A stretch of DNA of 64,000 nucleotides from Thalassotalea euphylliae (GCF_003390375.1 NZ_QUOT01000001.1:4092001-4156000); one strand, 5' to 3'. Positions 31,017 through 40,826 are shown, counted from the stretch's first letter. Program-made: numbers and translations. The notes: a model not told the origin generated them from the letters alone.

Positions 31017-32555
31017 ATGCAGATAGGTATCCCAAAAGAGTCGTTAAAAGGGGAAAATCGCGTTGCAGCTACCCCGACTTCGGTGAAAGCGTTAAAGCAA
31101 AGAGGTTTTGAAGTCGCTATTGAAAAACTCGCGGGTAAAAAAGCAAGTTTTCATGACAGTGATTATGTCGAGCAAGGAGCTACTCTTGTTAGCCAAGACG
31201 ATGTCTGGCAAAGCGACATTATTTTCAAGGTGAACCCACCTACAGATGATGAAATCGGCCTAATGAAGGAAGGTGCTCATCTCGTCAGTTTTATTCAACC
31301 AGCGCAAAACAGCGAATTGGTTGAAAAGCTCAAGCAAAAGAATATTACCACCATCGCCATGGACATGGTGCCACGTATGACACGCTCGCAGTCATTAGAT
31401 GCACTGAGCTCAATGGCAAATATCGCCGGTTATCGTGCCGTTGTTGAAGCGTCACATCAGTTTGGCCGTTTCTTCACAGGTCAAATCACTGCAGCAGGTA
31501 ACTTACCGCCAGCGAAAGTAATGATTATTGGTGCGGGGGTTGCAGGCCTTGCCGCCATTGGCGCCGCAGGTAGCTTAGGTGCGGTAGTACGTGCCTTTGA
31601 CACTCGCCCTGAAGTAAAAGAACAAATCGAAAGTATGGGCGCGGAATTCCTTGAGTTAGATTTCGAGGAAGAAGATACCGGTAGTGGCGATGGCTACGCT
31701 AAGGTAATGAGTAAAGCCTTTATCGAGGCGGAAATGGCTTTGTTCGCAGAGCAAGCCAAAGAAGTCGATATTATTATCACTACCGCGATGATCCCAGGTA
31801 AACCAGCGCCTAAATTGATCACCGAAGAAATGGTTGCATCAATGAAGCCAGGTAGCGTGATTGTTGATTTAGCGGCGGCCGGTGGTGGTAACTGTGAGCT
31901 AACCGAGCCAGGCAAGCTAACTAACGTTAAAGGTGTAAAAATCATTGGTTACACCGATTTAGTGTCGCGTTTGCCGAATCAATCATCTCAGTTATACGCC
32001 AATAACTTAGTGAATCTAACAAAGCTTATTTGCCCTGAAAAAGACGGTGAATTAGCGATTGATTTTGAAGACCAAGTGATCCGCAATATGTTAGTGGTTC
32101 ACGACGGTGAAGTGACTTTCCCACCACCGCCAATTCAAGTAAGCGCCGCGCCAGCAGCTAAGCCGGAACCTGCGAAGCCAGTTGCGGCAGTTGAAGAAGT
32201 GGAAGAAGAAAAGAGCCCTGCGAAAAAGTACGCCATGATGGCGGTTGCTGGCCTAGTGTTTGGTTGGGTAGCAAGTGTTGCACCGTCAGATTTCCTCGCG
32301 CACTTCACGGTATTCGTACTCGCTTGTGTGGTTGGTTATCACGTTGTTTGGAACGTTACCCACGCATTGCATACGCCATTGATGAGTGTAACTAATGCTA
32401 TTTCAGGCATCATCGTTGTTGGTGCACTATTGCAAGTAGGTTCAGACAATCTCGTTGTACAAGTGTTGTCGGGCATTGCAATACTGATAGCGACAATCAA
32501 TATCGTTGGTGGCTTCTTTGTTACCAAGCGTATGTTAAAAATGTTCCAGAAGTAG
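31017..32555 (+). CDS. pntA: Proton-translocating NAD(P)+ transhydrogenase subunit alpha
   Basis: A 512-residue PntA, nearly the E. coli length. It couples hydride transfer from NADH to NADP+ with proton uptake. Seen: the dI NAD-binding domain starting MQIGIPKESLKGENRVAATP, RAVVEASHQFGRFFTGQITAAG, the Rossmann loop VMIIGAGVAGLAAIGAAGSLG, the mobile-loop region EEEDTGSGDGYAKVMS, and TAMIPGKPAPKLI. A Pro/Ala/Glu-rich linker (about residues 380-402) leads to four membrane segments at the C terminus. The ATG has AAAAGGTATGTT upstream. It is followed after 12 bp by pntB. Confidence 0.96.
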   Translation: MQIGIPKESLKGENRVAATPTSVKALKQRGFEVAIEKLAGKKASFHDSDYVEQGATLVSQDDVWQSDIIFKVNPPTDDEIGLMKEGAHLVSFIQPAQNSELVEKLKQKNITTIAMDMVPRMTRSQSLDALSSMANIAGYRAVVEASHQFGRFFTGQITAAGNLPPAKVMIIGAGVAGLAAIGAAGSLGAVVRAFDTRPEVKEQIESMGAEFLELDFEEEDTGSGDGYAKVMSKAFIEAEMALFAEQAKEVDIIITTAMIPGKPAPKLITEEMVASMKPGSVIVDLAAAGGGNCELTEPGKLTNVKGVKIIGYTDLVSRLPNQSSQLYANNLVNLTKLICPEKDGELAIDFEDQVIRNMLVVHDGEVTFPPPPIQVSAAPAAKPEPAKPVAAVEEVEEEKSPAKKYAMMAVAGLVFGWVASVAPSDFLAHFTVFVLACVVGYHVVWNVTHALHTPLMSVTNAISGIIVVGALLQVGSDNLVVQVLSGIAILIATINIVGGFFVTKRMLKMFQK

Positions 32556-32567
32556 GAGGGCAACATC

Positions 32568-33977
32568 ATGATATCAACTGGAATTATTACTGCTGCTTAT
32601 ATCGTTGCCGCATTACTATTTATCTTTTCACTGGCTGGTTTAAGTAAGCAAGAAACTGCGCAAGAAGGTAATAACTTTGGTATTGCCGGTATGACGCTTG
32701 CCTTATTGGCAACTATTGCTGACCCGCGCGTTGATAACGTTACGGTCATTATCGTTGCTATGGTCATTGGTGCCGCAATTGGTTTCCGCCTTGCAAAGCG
32801 TGTTGAAATGACCGAAATGCCTGAGCTGGTTGCGATTCTACACAGTTTTGTTGGTTTAGCGGCGGTACTAGTTGGCTTTAACAGCTACTTTGACGCGCAT
32901 GACAGCTCAGCGTTATTAACCGCATTATCTGATGAAGCGCGTGTTGAGCAAAACATTCACTTAGTTGAAGTATTCTTAGGTGTATTTATCGGTTCTGTAA
33001 CTTTCACCGGTTCAATTGTTGCCTTTGGTAAACTGCGCGGCCTAATCAACTCTGCTGCATTAATGTTACCTCATCGCCACAAAATGAACTTAGCTGCTGG
33101 TGTGGTTAGCTTTGTACTAATGATCATGTTCGTTAACGAAGGCGGTAACGACGGTGCCTTATACCTAATGACGGCTATCGCGTTAGTGTTTGGTTGGCAC
33201 TTAGTGGCATCAATTGGTGGTGCTGATATGCCAGTGGTTGTTTCAATGCTGAACTCATACTCAGGTTGGGCAGCAGCAGCAGCAGGCTTTATGTTAAGTA
33301 ACGACTTGTTGATTGTTACGGGTGCATTAGTAGGCTCATCAGGTGCGATTCTTTCTTACATCATGTGTAAGGCGATGAACCGCTCATTCATCAGCGTAAT
33401 TGCTGGTGGCTTTGGTACTGAAGTGAGCATTGATACTGACAAAGACTACGGCGAGCACGTTGAAGTACAAGCTGAGCAAGTGGCAGAAATGTTATCGAAC
33501 GCTAAGTCAGTTATCATCACACCGGGTTACGGTATGGCAGTAGCACAAGCGCAATACCCAGTGTACGAAATGACACAAAAGCTAAAAGCAAAAGGTGTTG
33601 AAGTACGCTTTGGTATTCACCCTGTAGCGGGTCGCTTACCAGGTCATATGAACGTACTGTTGGCGGAAGCGAAAGTACCATACGACATCGTTGAAGGTAT
33701 GGAAGAGATCAATGAAGACTTTAACGAGACTGACGTGGTATTAGTTATCGGCGCGAACGATACGGTTAACCCTGCGGCAAGTGAAGACCCAGGTAGCCCA
33801 ATTGCTGGTATGCCTGTACTTGAAGTGTGGAACGCGAAAAACGTTGTAGTCTTCAAGCGCTCAATGAGCACAGGTTACGCTGGTGTACAAAACCCACTAT
33901 TCTTTAAAGACAATAGCCAAATGTTATTTGGTGATGCGAAAGAGTCAGTTGATAAAATTGTTCACGCGCTAGCTTAA
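32568..33977 (+). CDS. pntB: Proton-translocating NAD(P)+ transhydrogenase subunit beta
   Basis: A 469-residue PntB. The N-terminal two thirds is membrane-embedded (VAALLFIFSLAGLSKQETA; proton path region ELVAILHSFVGLAAVLVGF with its conserved His). The C-terminal NADP-binding dIII shows VIITPGYGMAVAQAQ, VRFGIHPVAGRLPGHMNVLLAEA, VLVIGANDTVNPAA and VVVFKRSMSTGYAGVQNPLF. All are hallmarks of the family. The start has GGAGGGCAACATC upstream. The pntAB operon ends with a terminator at 34021. Confidence 0.97.
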   Translation: MISTGIITAAYIVAALLFIFSLAGLSKQETAQEGNNFGIAGMTLALLATIADPRVDNVTVIIVAMVIGAAIGFRLAKRVEMTEMPELVAILHSFVGLAAVLVGFNSYFDAHDSSALLTALSDEARVEQNIHLVEVFLGVFIGSVTFTGSIVAFGKLRGLINSAALMLPHRHKMNLAAGVVSFVLMIMFVNEGGNDGALYLMTAIALVFGWHLVASIGGADMPVVVSMLNSYSGWAAAAAGFMLSNDLLIVTGALVGSSGAILSYIMCKAMNRSFISVIAGGFGTEVSIDTDKDYGEHVEVQAEQVAEMLSNAKSVIITPGYGMAVAQAQYPVYEMTQKLKAKGVEVRFGIHPVAGRLPGHMNVLLAEAKVPYDIVEGMEEINEDFNETDVVLVIGANDTVNPAASEDPGSPIAGMPVLEVWNAKNVVVFKRSMSTGYAGVQNPLFFKDNSQMLFGDAKESVDKIVHALA

Positions 33978-34020
33978 TACGATATTTGCAACAGCAAATA
34001 GATAATTTTATCAAATCCAG

Positions 34021-34047
34021 AGCCTCGCAAATTAGCGGGGCTTTTTT
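34021..34047 (+). terminator. Intrinsic terminator after pntB
   Basis: AGCCTCGC (34021-34028) / GCGGGGCT (34035-34042), 8 bp with one G-U, a 6-nt loop and a T6 run. Just after it, TTTTTTCAG-CCCTAAACC (34042-34059) can pair with GGTTTAGG-CTGAAAA (34076-34091), forming a second, longer stem. Confidence 0.85.
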
Positions 34048-34096
34048 CAGCCCTAAACCTCTTAGTTGATTGGGCGGTTTAGGACTGAAAATAAAA

Positions 34097-34123
34097 AAAG
34101 AGCAACCAGTTGGGTTGCTCTTT
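34097..34123 (-). terminator. Intrinsic terminator for the S46 peptidase gene
   Basis: Perfect 11-bp stem AAAGAGCAACC (34097-34107) / GGTTGCTCTTT (34113-34123) with a 5-nt loop. On the minus strand it is followed by a T run (T7). Confidence 0.85.
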
Positions 34124-34207
34124 CGCTATCTGATGTTAATTAACATTTTGTGGCTGGATAAGTCAGTGCTAATAGAGCCACCATATTTAGCCACATAGTG
34201 ATTCTAA

Positions 34208-36421
34208 TTATTTAACAATCGTTAACTCATCAACGATATTCTGTGCGTTATCCACGTTTTCCATTGTCCATAGCATAAACGGCGCACTCGTATGAATCGC
34301 ACGGTTTAGTTTGGCGTCGTAATCCCAGTCACCGATAATCGACTCATAGACGCCGTCAAATGCTAAGCCAACAAATTCACCTTTACCGTTAAGGGTTGGA
34401 GAGCCTGAGTTACCACCCGTGATATCTAACGTTGATAGGTAGTTAACTGGCACTGAGCCTAACCTTTCACGGTAGTAAGCGCCGTAATTTTTGTTCTTAA
34501 TCGCGGTGCGAATGTTGTCGAACAAGTCAAACTCGTGATCGCCAGCAACGTATTTAGCTAGCATACCTTCAAGCGTGGTAAATGGCGTTGCGGTAATACC
34601 GTCTTGCGGTGAGTAGCCTTTCACGTTACCGTAGGTAATACGTAATGAGCTGTTGGCATCGGCGTATACCGGCTCACCTTTTGATTGTTTAAAGGCGATC
34701 ATCGCTGCCATATATTGCGGGCGAATTTGCGCTAATTGGCCAGTAAGCTCTTCACTTTGTGTCTCAAGCTTTTGATCGTGCTCGTATTGTGAAACGGCAA
34801 ATTGAATGTATGGATCGTCGCTAGCTTTAAACTCTTCAACCGATTTTTTCATCCACGCTAAACGCACAGCTTCTTGATCAAGTTCCGTGTTGCTGTGCAT
34901 TTTATCGAGTTTAGCGGCTAACTTTTTCGCATCAAATTCCTTGTTTGAATTGTTACTTAAACCGAAAAACTCATCAAATACGGGGTTGCGCTGCTCAGCA
35001 GGGAACTGGGCGTATTGTGCGATAAAGTGTGCTAGTACGGCCTTATCAACGGTCGCATCGTAACGGCGGTTTACCCGTTTCATTGCTTGGGTAAAGCGGT
35101 TCATGTCACGTTCTTGATAACCTTTTTTACGCTCTGCATCAGGTTTGTTTTTCTCGTGAGCTAGACGATATAAGCGTTTGGCAACACTGTACATATTGGT
35201 GCGCGCAATATAGGCCAAAATTAAATCACGCGCTTGGTGTGACTGACCTTGTGCAATAAGTTTATCAAGTTCGGCCAGCGTTTTACCGTATTGGCGCTGG
35301 CGTTTTTTCGATGCGTTTATCCAAGCTTTTAGCGCTGCTAATTCCTTTTCTTTGCGCTTAAGCATATCGCCTTTGTTAAAACTCTCGACCATTGAGCCGT
35401 AGTTTTTCGCATAGTTGGCAAGGCCTGCTAGCGTGCTTTCGTACTTGATGCGCGCTTCGCTTTGATCAGGCGCAGTGTTTTTGATGACGTCAATGTATTC
35501 TTCGCGGTAGCGTTTAGCTGTTGGGTAAACCCAAGTGAATTGATTCTTCACATCTTCCACTGTGCGGTAACGGTTTGTGCGGCCTGGGTAACCAAGTACC
35601 ATCACATAGTCGTTTTCTTCAACACCGTTTGCATTTACTTTTAAGAAGGCTTTTGGTTTAAACGGTACATTGTCTTTGGAGTAATCGGCAGGCTGGCCGT
35701 CTTTGTTTACATAGGCGCGGTAGAAAGACCAGTCACCTGTGTGGCGTGGCCACATCCAGTTGTCGGTGTCGCCACCAAATTTACCTATGCTAGAAGGCGG
35801 CGCGTAAACTAAACGTACATCGCGAATCGCCAATTGTTTAATAAGGAAATACTCAAGCCCACCATGAAAACTAAACACTTCACAGCGGTAATCTTGTGAT
35901 GTTTCACATTCAGCGACTAAGGCTTTTTGGTTTTTCTCTATCGCATCAAAGTAAGCTTTGCCTTGGGTTAATGACGAAATTGATCCGGTAACTTTATCTG
36001 TAACCTTAGTTAGCGACTCGGTTACGTATACACGAGAACCCGGTGCGGCCTGCAATTCTTCAGATAAAGACTTTGCCACAAAACCTTGCTCTAGCAGGTT
36101 TTTCTCTTCCGTTGAGTTGTATTGAATTGAACCATAAGCACAGTGATGGTTAGTGACTACTAGCCCTTGCTCAGACAAAAACGACGCAGTACAGCCACCT
36201 AAGCTGATAATGGCATTCATTGGGAATTGGTCTAAGTTTTCCATTTGTGTTGGATCAAGCTCAAGTCCAGCTTGTTTAAGCTTACCGCTGATTTCTTGAA
36301 GTTGATGTGGTTGCCACATACCTTCGTCAGCATGCGCTGACATTGATGCTGAACCAACAGCTAAGACTGATGCCATCGAAAGCGCTTTGTAGAGCGCATT
36401 AGGCAATCGATTTTTGATCAT
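34208..36421 (-). CDS. S46 family serine peptidase (dipeptidyl-peptidase 7/11-like)
   Basis: A 737-residue exported peptidase. Signal peptide: YKALSMASVLAVGSASMSAHA. Chymotrypsin-fold triad elements are split as in DPP7/DPP11: GCTASFLSEQGLVVTNHHCAYG (catalytic His), GKFGGDTDNWMWPRHTGDWSFYR (Asp region) and STLDITGGNSGSPTLNGKG (catalytic Ser, about residue 655). The middle, about residues 330-560, is the helical domain of the family. Such enzymes remove dipeptides from N termini in the periplasm of asaccharolytic and marine bacteria. The S1-determining residue near the catalytic Ser (Gly versus Arg) was not assigned, so DPP7 versus DPP11 specificity is left open. Confidence 0.93.
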   Translation of the reverse strand: MIKNRLPNALYKALSMASVLAVGSASMSAHADEGMWQPHQLQEISGKLKQAGLELDPTQMENLDQFPMNAIISLGGCTASFLSEQGLVVTNHHCAYGSIQYNSTEEKNLLEQGFVAKSLSEELQAAPGSRVYVTESLTKVTDKVTGSISSLTQGKAYFDAIEKNQKALVAECETSQDYRCEVFSFHGGLEYFLIKQLAIRDVRLVYAPPSSIGKFGGDTDNWMWPRHTGDWSFYRAYVNKDGQPADYSKDNVPFKPKAFLKVNANGVEENDYVMVLGYPGRTNRYRTVEDVKNQFTWVYPTAKRYREEYIDVIKNTAPDQSEARIKYESTLAGLANYAKNYGSMVESFNKGDMLKRKEKELAALKAWINASKKRQRQYGKTLAELDKLIAQGQSHQARDLILAYIARTNMYSVAKRLYRLAHEKNKPDAERKKGYQERDMNRFTQAMKRVNRRYDATVDKAVLAHFIAQYAQFPAEQRNPVFDEFFGLSNNSNKEFDAKKLAAKLDKMHSNTELDQEAVRLAWMKKSVEEFKASDDPYIQFAVSQYEHDQKLETQSEELTGQLAQIRPQYMAAMIAFKQSKGEPVYADANSSLRITYGNVKGYSPQDGITATPFTTLEGMLAKYVAGDHEFDLFDNIRTAIKNKNYGAYYRERLGSVPVNYLSTLDITGGNSGSPTLNGKGEFVGLAFDGVYESIIGDWDYDAKLNRAIHTSAPFMLWTMENVDNAQNIVDELTIVK

Positions 36422-36691
36422 GATTTTTCCTATTTTGTTTTTATGCGTTGGCTACTTAGGGGGATCTAGTAGCTGCTTGCGATATGACGCAAACATATTA
36501 ATTAAATTGAGATAATATAACAATGTTTCCTATTGCAAAGCGCCAAGAGCTTATGAGCCTGCGAACTTATGTCTCTATATCTTTGTGCACTAATCAGTAA
36601 CAGCTTGTTACTCATCAGGTAATCCACTCGCTTGCCACCAGCTTAGCAAGTATAATACGCCTCTTTGAAAACCTGATATAAGTTGAACACA

Positions 36692-37027
36692 ATGTCTTTA
36701 CCTCCATGTCCACAATGCCAATCTGAATATGTTTATCAAGATCAAAGCCTATTAATTTGCCCTGAATGTGCTTATGAGTGGGATCCTGCCGAAGTTGCAG
36801 AGGAAGAAGCGATCAAAGTAAAAGATGCAAATGGTGCATTGCTTGCCGATGGCGATAAAGTGACTGTGATTAAAGATTTGAAAATTAAAGGCAGCTCACA
36901 AGTGATTAAAATTGGTACCAAAGCGACAGTTCGCCGCGTGCTTGATAAAAAAGATCACGAGCTAGACTGCAAAGTTGATGGCGTTGGCGAAATGATGGTA
37001 ACTGCGCAATTCGTTAAAAAAGCATAA
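36692..37027 (+). CDS. yjdM: PhnA/YjdM family zinc-ribbon protein
   Basis: A 111-residue protein; ATG 36692 is chosen over an in-frame TTG at 36683. The N-terminal zinc ribbon is PPCPQCQSEYVYQDQSLLICPECAYEW (four Cys), and the PhnA domain is VKDANGALLADGDKVTVIKDLKIKGSSQVIKIGTK. E. coli YjdM was once called PhnA but is not phosphonoacetate hydrolase; the role is unknown. A perfect TATAAT at about 36651 may be its -10 box. Monocistronic by context. Confidence 0.92.
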   Translation: MSLPPCPQCQSEYVYQDQSLLICPECAYEWDPAEVAEEEAIKVKDANGALLADGDKVTVIKDLKIKGSSQVIKIGTKATVRRVLDKKDHELDCKVDGVGEMMVTAQFVKKA

Positions 37028-37232
37028 TTCTCCTCTTGTTTTAAAAAGGCAATAAAGCTTTACTCAGTAAGAGCTTTAATGCCAAGTACATAGCTTCAAT
37101 TTACCAAGCCTTTTCTTTTGGGCATTTGTAAGTAAATGAAGCGATTCCATCATATCCCAAATTCATCTTAGCCAAGGCTTGGCATAGTTTGCTAAGCTAG
37201 CGGCTAATATATTGTTAGTTTAAGAAATTTTT

Positions 37233-38645
37233 ATGGGTGAACTAATTAGCCAGTGGGTTGGCTTTATCAATGGCTACCTTTGGGGTAGCGTCTTAATTTA
37301 TTTATTAACAGGTTGTGGTATTTGGTTTAGCTTGCGTTTGAAGCTGATTCAATTGCGCCATTTCAAGCATATGTTTAGCTTGTTAAAACTCAGCCGAAAT
37401 AGCAGTGAAAATGGTATTTCGTCGTTTCAGGCGCTTTGTACGTCATTAGCCGCGCGTGTTGGTACGGGCAACTTAATGGGGGTGGCGGTCGCCATCAGTT
37501 TAGGTGGCCCAGGGGCGATTTTCTGGATGTGGCTGATTGCCTTTTTCGGTATGGCAACCGCTTATGCCGAGAGCGCGCTAGGGCAGTTGTATAAAGAGAA
37601 AGACGAAAACAATAACTTTCGCGGTGGCCCCGCCTATTATATGCGCAAAGGCATCAACAGCCCGAAACTCGCCATTACGTTTTCATTGTGCTTATTCTTT
37701 GGTTATGGCTTTGTCTTTAGCTCAGTACAAGCCAATTCTATTACCGATGCATTCCAAGGCTCGTTTGGCATTGACCCATTAATGTCAGGCATCGTTATCA
37801 CCTTGCTAGCGGCCTATATTATTATTGGTGGCCTGCGTAATATCGCACGTTTTGCTGAACTAGCTGTACCATTTATGGGTGTTGCTTATGTACTCGTTGC
37901 GCTGTTTGTCATTGCCATCAATATTGAGCAAATTCCGGCTATTTTAATGCAAATTGTTGGATCCGCATTTGGCTGGCAAGAAGCAGGTGGCGGTGTGGTT
38001 GGCGCAGCCATTATTCATGGGGTTCAACGTGGTTTGTACTCGAATGAAGCGGGTATGGGTAGCTCGCCTAACGCTGCGGCTGCGGCTGAACCAATGCCTC
38101 ATCACCCAGCATCACAAGGTTATATTCAATCGTTAGCGGTGTTTTTCGATACCATGGTCATTTGTACTTGTACCGCGATTATTATTTTACTAGCGGGCGA
38201 TTCTCTTGATGGCGTGATGGGTATTCAGTTGACGCAGCAAGCTTTAGCATTGCAAGTGGGTAGCTGGGGCGCTGAATTTATTACGCTGGCGATTCTATTC
38301 TTTGGCTTTACTTCAATCGTCGCGAATTATGCTTACGCGGATAACAACTTAAAGTACCTGAAGTTAGATAATCCAATTGGTCGCTGGTTTTTACGCATTG
38401 GCTTTTTGGCAATGTTGGTATTTGGTTCATCAGCGTCATTGCCGCAGGTGATTGCACTTGCTGATATGGCAACCGGTTTAATGACAGTGGTTAATGTGAC
38501 TGCGTTGTTCTTGTTGTCAAAAGTCGTTATTCGAATTACCAAAGACTATCAACAGCAGCTATCAAAAGGTGAATTGCCTACGTTTGAAGCCAGCGAAGAA
38601 ACAGAGAAATCGCTAGGTTTAACACAGGGCGTTTGGCGAAAATAG
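37233..38645 (+). CDS. Alanine/glycine:cation symporter (AGCS) family protein
   Basis: A 470-residue inner-membrane transporter with about 11 membrane segments. AGCS hallmarks: FQALCTSLAARVGTGNLMGVAVAISLGGPGAIFWMW (about residues 65-100, the SSF-like signature), GGPAYYMRKGI, GVQRGLYSNEAGMGSSPNAAAAAE (about 263-285) and DNNLKYLKLDNP. It imports Ala or Gly with sodium or protons. In the neighbourhood of peptidases it would fit amino-acid uptake. Standard length. Confidence 0.93.
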   Translation: MGELISQWVGFINGYLWGSVLIYLLTGCGIWFSLRLKLIQLRHFKHMFSLLKLSRNSSENGISSFQALCTSLAARVGTGNLMGVAVAISLGGPGAIFWMWLIAFFGMATAYAESALGQLYKEKDENNNFRGGPAYYMRKGINSPKLAITFSLCLFFGYGFVFSSVQANSITDAFQGSFGIDPLMSGIVITLLAAYIIIGGLRNIARFAELAVPFMGVAYVLVALFVIAINIEQIPAILMQIVGSAFGWQEAGGGVVGAAIIHGVQRGLYSNEAGMGSSPNAAAAAEPMPHHPASQGYIQSLAVFFDTMVICTCTAIIILLAGDSLDGVMGIQLTQQALALQVGSWGAEFITLAILFFGFTSIVANYAYADNNLKYLKLDNPIGRWFLRIGFLAMLVFGSSASLPQVIALADMATGLMTVVNVTALFLLSKVVIRITKDYQQQLSKGELPTFEASEETEKSLGLTQGVWRK

Positions 38646-38704
38646 GCGTATACTTAGCTGAATAATCAATATGGTTATTTGTTGAGGATTACTCTCAAAG
38701 TAAG

Positions 38705-39070
38705 ATGCTTAATGTCACACTACAACCCAATTACGGGGTAGTGATATTTGAACTAGATGGGCAGCTATCCGTGCAGGATTTTATTCATGCTGCCCATAAA
38801 ATTGACCCTTATATTGACCACGCTGGTGGCCTCAAAGGTGGACTGGTTTGTGTGCTAGGCTGGCCGGTTTGGGAGTCGTTTGCAGCCTTTAGCCAGCACC
38901 TTGCTTTTATTCGCAATCACCACCATCAAATAGCGAAAGTTGCCATTGTCTCCAATTCCACCTCCTTCAAACTATTTGCGCCAATTTATGGCACCAGCCT
39001 ACAGTGCCAAATTAAGTGTTTTGCGATTGATGCAATCGAGTCAGGTAAAGACTGGATTCTCGCCGATTAG
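38705..39070 (+). CDS. SpoIIAA-like (STAS/SEC14-fold) protein
   Basis: A 121-residue protein with the SpoIIAA-like pattern: GVVIFELDGQLSVQDFIHAAHKIDPYID, then LVCVLGWPVWESFAAFSQHLAFIRNHHHQIAKVAIVSNS and a C-terminal KCFAIDAIESGKDWIL. Small proteins of this group (DUF3478) have a lipid-binding-like STAS fold and no established role. It follows the AGCS gene by 60 bp on the same strand and converges with the isochorismatase-family gene. Confidence 0.8.
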   Translation: MLNVTLQPNYGVVIFELDGQLSVQDFIHAAHKIDPYIDHAGGLKGGLVCVLGWPVWESFAAFSQHLAFIRNHHHQIAKVAIVSNSTSFKLFAPIYGTSLQCQIKCFAIDAIESGKDWILAD

Positions 39071-39104
39071 CCTTAAGCGTCTTTCCTAGTTGCTCTTAGG
39101 TTCC

Positions 39105-39665
39105 TTAGATAAGTTTGGCTAAGTTCTCTGTACTATCGACATTGCAGTAGCCAAACTGCAATGCCGCCATAAAGGCTGCATGAACGTGTTTGGCTGGTAC
39201 GGTCTCACCTTCGAAAGTTAAGTCTAAAGTAACACAGGCGTCGTGTGCGACATGGCTGTCATAGCCTAAATCCACTGCTGCACGGGTAACGGCATCAATA
39301 CACATGTGGCTCATTGCCCCGACAATAATCAATTGATCAATGTTGCGCTCATCGAGTAACGCTTTTAAATCGGTATCGCGAAAGCTGTTAATTTGCTGTT
39401 TCAGTACCACAGGCTCGCCATCAATTGGCGCTAGGCTTTGATGAATTTTCGCACCGTCAGAATTTGGTAAGAAAAACGGCGCTTCTTCGGTTGGAAATTC
39501 ATGGCGAACATGAATCACAGGAAGTTGTTTTGCGCGAAATTGTGCCAGTAATACTTTTGCTTTTGCCGCTGCTGCTTCGGTACCTGAAAGTGCCCATTTT
39601 ACCCCTTCATATGTTGGAAAATAATCGTTTTGAAAGTCGATTAATAGTAGTGCTGTATTTGCCAT
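39105..39665 (-). CDS. Cysteine hydrolase, isochorismatase family
   Basis: A 186-residue isochorismatase-fold hydrolase. The catalytic triad is visible: Asp in ALLLIDFQNDYFP, Lys within VVLKQQINSFRDTDL, and Cys in VGAMSHMCIDAVTRAAVDLG followed by VAHDACVT. Members hydrolyse amides such as nicotinamide or N-carbamoyl compounds; the substrate is unknown. It is divergent from the GlxA-type regulator gene (about 100 bp apart), which is a very common pairing, so that regulator probably controls it. Confidence 0.9.
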   Translation of the reverse strand: MANTALLLIDFQNDYFPTYEGVKWALSGTEAAAAKAKVLLAQFRAKQLPVIHVRHEFPTEEAPFFLPNSDGAKIHQSLAPIDGEPVVLKQQINSFRDTDLKALLDERNIDQLIIVGAMSHMCIDAVTRAAVDLGYDSHVAHDACVTLDLTFEGETVPAKHVHAAFMAALQFGYCNVDSTENLAKLI

Positions 39666-39770
39666 GTTTAGCCTCGTTTTTTGGTTTAAATACGTTTTGT
39701 TGTTTAAGTAAATGTTCAGCGGCTGCTGAATCAGTAAGGCTATTTTGAAGAAACTTTGCTAGGCTTACGC

Positions 39771-40790
39771 ATGGCATTAATGGCATTAATCAAGGTAAAA
39801 GTGACAAATAAAGGTAGTAACAAGATAAAGCAAGTTAGCCGTCATGTTGAGCGCACTAAAACTATTAGAGTTGTGATCATCAATTACCCAGGTGCTATGC
39901 AAAGTGCCGTGTATGGTTTGCTAGAACTATTAAACTTGGCGAATAAAATTATTGCAGATGAGCAATTAGCAATGACTTTTAGCGCCCAAATAACCACACC
40001 AGAGAAGTTGAGTGCAGATGAAGAAGGCGCTTTTGATTTAACGCCTGAAGTGATTATTTTACCGCCTAATTTAGATGGCGAATATTATTTAAATGCTGGG
40101 CAGCCACTGCTCAATTTCCTGAAACAAAGCCATCAAGCGGGCTCTACATTATGCTCGGCTTGTGCTGGCGCTTTTATACTGGCGCAAACAAGCTTGTTGA
40201 CCAATAGAACTGCCACCACACACTGGGGCTTAGCTGATCAGTTGCAGCGTGAATACCCGCAAATTCGCCTTAAGTCAGAAAGTATTTTGATTAACGATGG
40301 AGATATTGTCAGCGCGGGCGGGTTAATGTCTTGGCTAGATCTGGGCTTAGAGTTGGTCGGCCAATATGCCAAGCCTCACGTGATGCGGAAACTGGGCAAG
40401 TACCTGATTGTAGATACCGGAAAGCGCGAGCAGCGCTATTATCAAAGTTTTACGCCAATATTCGATCATGGCAATCAAGCAATGCTCGCGGTGCAGCACT
40501 ATATTCAGGCAAACTACGACACTAAGCTTAACAATAAAGTGTTGGCTGGTGTGGCGCATACATCAGAGCGCACGTTAATACGCCAATTCACCCAAGCCAC
40601 AGGCTTGAAGCCTGTTCAGTATATTCAACGTTTACGAGTGCAAAAAGCTTGCGATATGTTGGAATCTAGCGCATTGAGTTTTGAACAAATAGCGTTGTCG
40701 TTGGGCTATGAAGATGCCAGCAGTTTACGCAAAGTGTTTGTTAAAATTGTCGGCCTTGCACCGTCCGAGTTTCGGGCAAGATTTATCTAA
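39771..40790 (+). CDS. GlxA-family (DJ-1/PfpI-AraC) transcriptional regulator
   Basis: An ATG at 39771 gives 339 residues; in-frame GTG and ATG codons downstream, before RTKTIRVVIINYPGAMQS, are also possible, so the start is uncertain. The N-terminal DJ-1/PfpI domain has STLCSACAGAFILAQTSLL (nucleophile-elbow Cys) and TTHWGLADQLQREYP. The C-terminal AraC HTH pair is LNNKVLAGVAHTSERTLIRQFTQATG and SFEQIALSLGYEDASSLRKVFVKIVGLAPSEFR. GlxA-type regulators often control neighbouring catabolic hydrolases, here the divergent isochorismatase-family gene. Confidence 0.9.
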   Translation: MALMALIKVKVTNKGSNKIKQVSRHVERTKTIRVVIINYPGAMQSAVYGLLELLNLANKIIADEQLAMTFSAQITTPEKLSADEEGAFDLTPEVIILPPNLDGEYYLNAGQPLLNFLKQSHQAGSTLCSACAGAFILAQTSLLTNRTATTHWGLADQLQREYPQIRLKSESILINDGDIVSAGGLMSWLDLGLELVGQYAKPHVMRKLGKYLIVDTGKREQRYYQSFTPIFDHGNQAMLAVQHYIQANYDTKLNNKVLAGVAHTSERTLIRQFTQATGLKPVQYIQRLRVQKACDMLESSALSFEQIALSLGYEDASSLRKVFVKIVGLAPSEFRARFI

Positions 40791-40800
40791 CTCTACTGTT

Positions 40801-40826
40801 ACTGGCATATGTAACTGGCATATGTA
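40801..40826. repeat. Tandem duplication of a 13-bp unit
   Basis: ACTGGCATATGTA occurs twice back to back, starting 11 bp after the GlxA-type gene. It contains the NdeI-like palindrome CATATG. It is probably slippage-derived. Confidence 0.85.
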
